Source: Pseudomonadota bacterium (GTDB lineage Bacteria; Pseudomonadota; Gammaproteobacteria; Steroidobacterales; Steroidobacteraceae). Taken from it: DNA of 7,940 bases. Where the stretch lies: contig JAJZLX010000570.1 of the NCBI GenBank assembly GCA_021850555.1, positions 1-7,940 on the forward strand, given 5' to 3'. A model generated the notes under the pieces. It searched no databases. It had not been told where the DNA came from and worked only from the letters and a program-made list of their open reading frames with translations. Positions 6,564 to 7,940 of the stretch are shown piece by piece. The translations under genes were made by a program, and so were the position numbers. Every line of letters begins with the position of its first letter. Position 1 is the first letter of the stretch.

Positions 6564-6731
6564 TCATTGCCTCAAACGGCCGTGACGAGGCTCGCGCCGC
6601 GGCAGCTGCCCGTGCTCGCGCGCCAAATCGACGGCGCTCTCGCAGCCGGGGAAATCGGGCGCGTGCAGCATCACGATGTGCAGCATGTGGCTGCTGATCC
6701 ATTCGCCGCAGTACAGCAGCCGTCGCAGCGC
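6564..6731 (-). pseudogene. Fragment of [NiFe]-hydrogenase large subunit
   Basis: Read on the minus strand, an open frame with no usable start gives [15 protein letters not shown] followed by [20 protein letters not shown] and LARE, then an unrelated Arg-rich tail to TGA 6566-6564. The pattern L-L-x-x-x-E-W-I-x-S-H-x-L-H-x-x-x-L-H-A-P-D-F is characteristic of the helical middle of large subunits in soluble, NAD(P)-linked (group 3-like) [NiFe] hydrogenases. The nickel-binding CxxC pairs at both ends of a complete subunit are absent. An in-frame stop at 6794-6792 closes the frame upstream, and no ATG, GTG or TTG lies before the conserved part. About 35-40 recognisable residues remain of a protein usually over 400 long, so it cannot be functional. 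It lies between cytochrome b561 and ppsA on the same strand. Confidence 0.72.
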
Positions 6732-6756
6732 GCGCCGCGGCCGACCACCGGCGCGC
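6730..6756 (-). terminator. Candidate terminator after cytochrome b561
   Basis: Perfect 7-bp arms GCGCGCC (6730-6736) and GGCGCGC (6750-6756) with a 13-base loop begin 12 bases past the b561 stop codon. No T-tract follows, so any termination would be factor-dependent. The position is its best support, and GC-rich repeats of this size can arise by chance here. Confidence 0.35.
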
Positions 6757-6768
6757 TTGGGTGTGCGG

Positions 6769-7317
6769 TCAGACGCCCGGCAGCATGCGGTTCAGCACCG
6801 AATCGTGCTTGACAAAGCGATGGTACAGCGCCGCCCCGACGTGCATGGCGATCAGCGCGAGAAGAATCCAGTAGAGCACGTCGGCGTGCACCATGCCGAG
6901 TGTGAAGCCGATCCGCGCGCGGTAGGGCACGAGCGCCGGCAGCGGCAGCAGCCCGAACGCGCGTACGGGGTAGCCATCCGCGGAGGCCGATGCCCAGCCG
7001 GCCAGCGGCATGAGAATCAACGTCAGATAGAGCAGAAAGTGAGTAACGCCGGCGAGCCGTCTGTGCAGGGCGGGCGGCGGCGGGCGATGGATCAGGCGCC
7101 AGAGAATGCGCAGTGGCACGATCAGCAGCAGGCCGCTGCCGAGGACCGGATGTACTTCAACCAGGAAGGCGAACGGTGGGGCCGGATGAACGTGCGGCAT
7201 CGCGAAGCCGACGACGTATTCGGCCAGCACCAGCAGTGCGGTCAACCAGTGCAGGCCGCGCGCCACCGGATCATAAGTTGCGATCGATGCCACTCGATCT
7301 GCAGCGATTGTATTCAT
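6769..7317 (-). CDS. Cytochrome b561 (diheme, inner membrane)
   Basis: This 182-residue protein matches the bacterial cytochrome b561 (CybB/YodB) family in length and layout. It is an inner-membrane b-type cytochrome that passes electrons between quinol and a partner, and in E. coli it can oxidise superoxide to reduce ubiquinone. Four membrane helices are visible at about 20-40, 52-73, 91-108 and 140-164. Conserved features are [11 protein letters not shown] (His23), EVHPVLG (His56), [17 protein letters not shown] (His93), and a last helix with His144, His159 and His166 before [12 protein letters not shown]. The heme ligands are among these histidines. The ATG at 7317 follows CGGAG, 5 bases upstream. 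It is probably transcribed alone or after the PAP2 gene, 177 bases away. The nearby hydrogenase fragment makes a former electron-transfer link possible, but that is speculation. Confidence 0.92.
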   Translation of the reverse strand: MNTIAADRVASIATYDPVARGLHWLTALLVLAEYVVGFAMPHVHPAPPFAFLVEVHPVLGSGLLLIVPLRILWRLIHRPPPPALHRRLAGVTHFLLYLTLILMPLAGWASASADGYPVRAFGLLPLPALVPYRARIGFTLGMVHADVLYWILLALIAMHVGAALYHRFVKHDSVLNRMLPGV

Positions 7318-7494
7318 CCAGACTCCGATAGGCCGGGCAATGCGCCACTACGACCACCGCCCACGCTGCGCCGGTGCGCACAGGAAGTTCGGTGGGGGTG
7401 AGAAAGCTCGAGGGAGAGGCGCGAACGTTACCATCGGGCGGGCTCACTTGAACAGTCGTCTGCCCGCGGCTTCAGCCCGTATCGGGGCGAGGCT
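7318..7494. repeat. Spacer with a 9-bp direct repeat
   Basis: The gap between PAP2 and cytochrome b561 holds no gene. GGCTTCAGC occurs at 7468-7476 and at 7491-7499, the second copy covering the PAP2 stop codon. Between them GCCC (7475-7478) and GGGC (7485-7488) could form a short stem acting as a weak terminator for PAP2. I found no convincing promoter for b561. Confidence 0.35.
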
Positions 7495-7940
7495 TCAGCG
7501 GGGACCGCCCAAGGCCATGGAGAATGTCAACAGCCCGCCACCGGGCAGCGGCGAGAAGCCGATGACTTCGCGCGTGTCGTTCAGGCCCATGAAGGCGCGT
7601 GTGAAGAAATCAGCGCAGAAATTGCCGAGCGCCATGCCGAACAGGGTGTCGGACGGATAGTGCCAGCCGCCCTCGATGCGCGCCCAGGCGGTGGCAAAGG
7701 TGAGACCGTGCAGCCCGGCATCGAGCGCGGTGCGCACACGGGGATTCATCGGGATCTGTGTGAGATTGAGCATCGCGAGACGCGTGTACACGGCCGAGGT
7801 CGTGGTGTGATTCGACGGAAAGCTGTGATCGTTGGCGTGGTTCGGCCGCTCCCGGTGAACACTGCGGCTGATCAGTGAATTCGTCTCGATCGCGGTGGTG
7901 GCGGCGAACAGATTGACCAGATACCCCTTGGCTTTATCCT
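7495..7940 (-). CDS. PAP2-family phosphatase, C-terminal part
   Basis: The frame enters from the right edge and ends at TGA 7497-7495, with 147 residues visible. Type 2 phosphatidic acid phosphatases are usually membrane enzymes that remove phosphate from lipid phosphates such as phosphatidate or undecaprenyl pyrophosphate, through a His nucleophile. RERPNHANDH is the end of signature motif 1. SFPSNHTTTSA is motif 2 (P-S-x-H, His at 7809-7807). ARIEGGWHYPSDTLFGMALG is motif 3, with the nucleophile His (7662-7660) and its Asp partner (7650-7648). The Lys expected seven residues before the Arg of motif 1 is Ser here, with an Arg one position later, and motif 2 has Asn in place of the common Gly. 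A GTG at 7791 would be only an internal start, since motifs 1 and 2 lie upstream. The N-terminal helices are outside the window. Confidence 0.85.
   Translation of the reverse strand, partial: DKAKGYLVNLFAATTAIETNSLISRSVHRERPNHANDHSFPSNHTTTSAVYTRLAMLNLTQIPMNPRVRTALDAGLHGLTFATAWARIEGGWHYPSDTLFGMALGNFCADFFTRAFMGLNDTREVIGFSPLPGGGLLTFSMALGGPR

Noticed and set aside
6483..6812. Plus-strand frame of 109 codons across the region upstream of ppsA
   Set aside because: It runs antisense to the hydrogenase fragment and the end of the b561 gene, has no ribosome binding site that I can see, and resembles nothing.
7340..7660. Plus-strand frame starting between b561 and PAP2
   Set aside because: Most of it overlaps the PAP2 gene in antisense, and its composition is Arg/Ser/Pro-rich without family features.

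Overview
This is a GC-rich, gene-dense stretch of a Gram-negative bacterial chromosome. A TonB-dependent outer-membrane receptor, a Lol-type lipoprotein, a b561-type cytochrome and a gluconeogenic PEP synthase together suggest a proteobacterium. A high-GC gammaproteobacterium is my best guess, but no rRNA or other firm taxonomic marker is present. I see no tRNA, rRNA, CRISPR array, transposase or phage gene.

Layout: (1) 2-448 (+) is the 3' part of a TIR-like (MTH538/DUF1863, ThsB-like) gene. It converges on (2) a TonB-dependent receptor (521-3001, -), with a 12-bp inverted repeat between them that probably ends both transcripts. (3) 3002-3351 is a divergent intergenic region with candidate promoters and an operator-like palindrome. 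(4) 3352-3759 (+) is a small lipoprotein of BamE-like appearance that probably starts at TTG. (5) About 3760-3957 (-) is the 5' end of a CBS-domain gene that keeps a strong ribosome binding site but loses the domain partway. (6) 4018-6450 (-) is an intact phosphoenolpyruvate synthase, ppsA. (7) 6451-6563 is a palindrome-rich leader with three copies of GGCCGGCC. (8) About 6564-6731 (-) is a short, startless piece of a [NiFe]-hydrogenase large subunit. (9) 6769-7317 (-) is a four-helix cytochrome b561. (10) 7495-7940 (-) is the C-terminal part of a PAP2-family phosphatase that runs off the window.

The most informative pattern is that intact ppsA lies between two broken genes, a truncated CBS gene downstream and a hydrogenase large-subunit scrap upstream, all on the same strand. 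The simplest reading is a once larger hydrogenase/PEP-synthase/CBS locus that has decayed, with ppsA kept. The TIR-like gene at the left edge may belong to a defence or NAD-signalling locus whose other genes lie outside the window. I did not find a complete undescribed system here.
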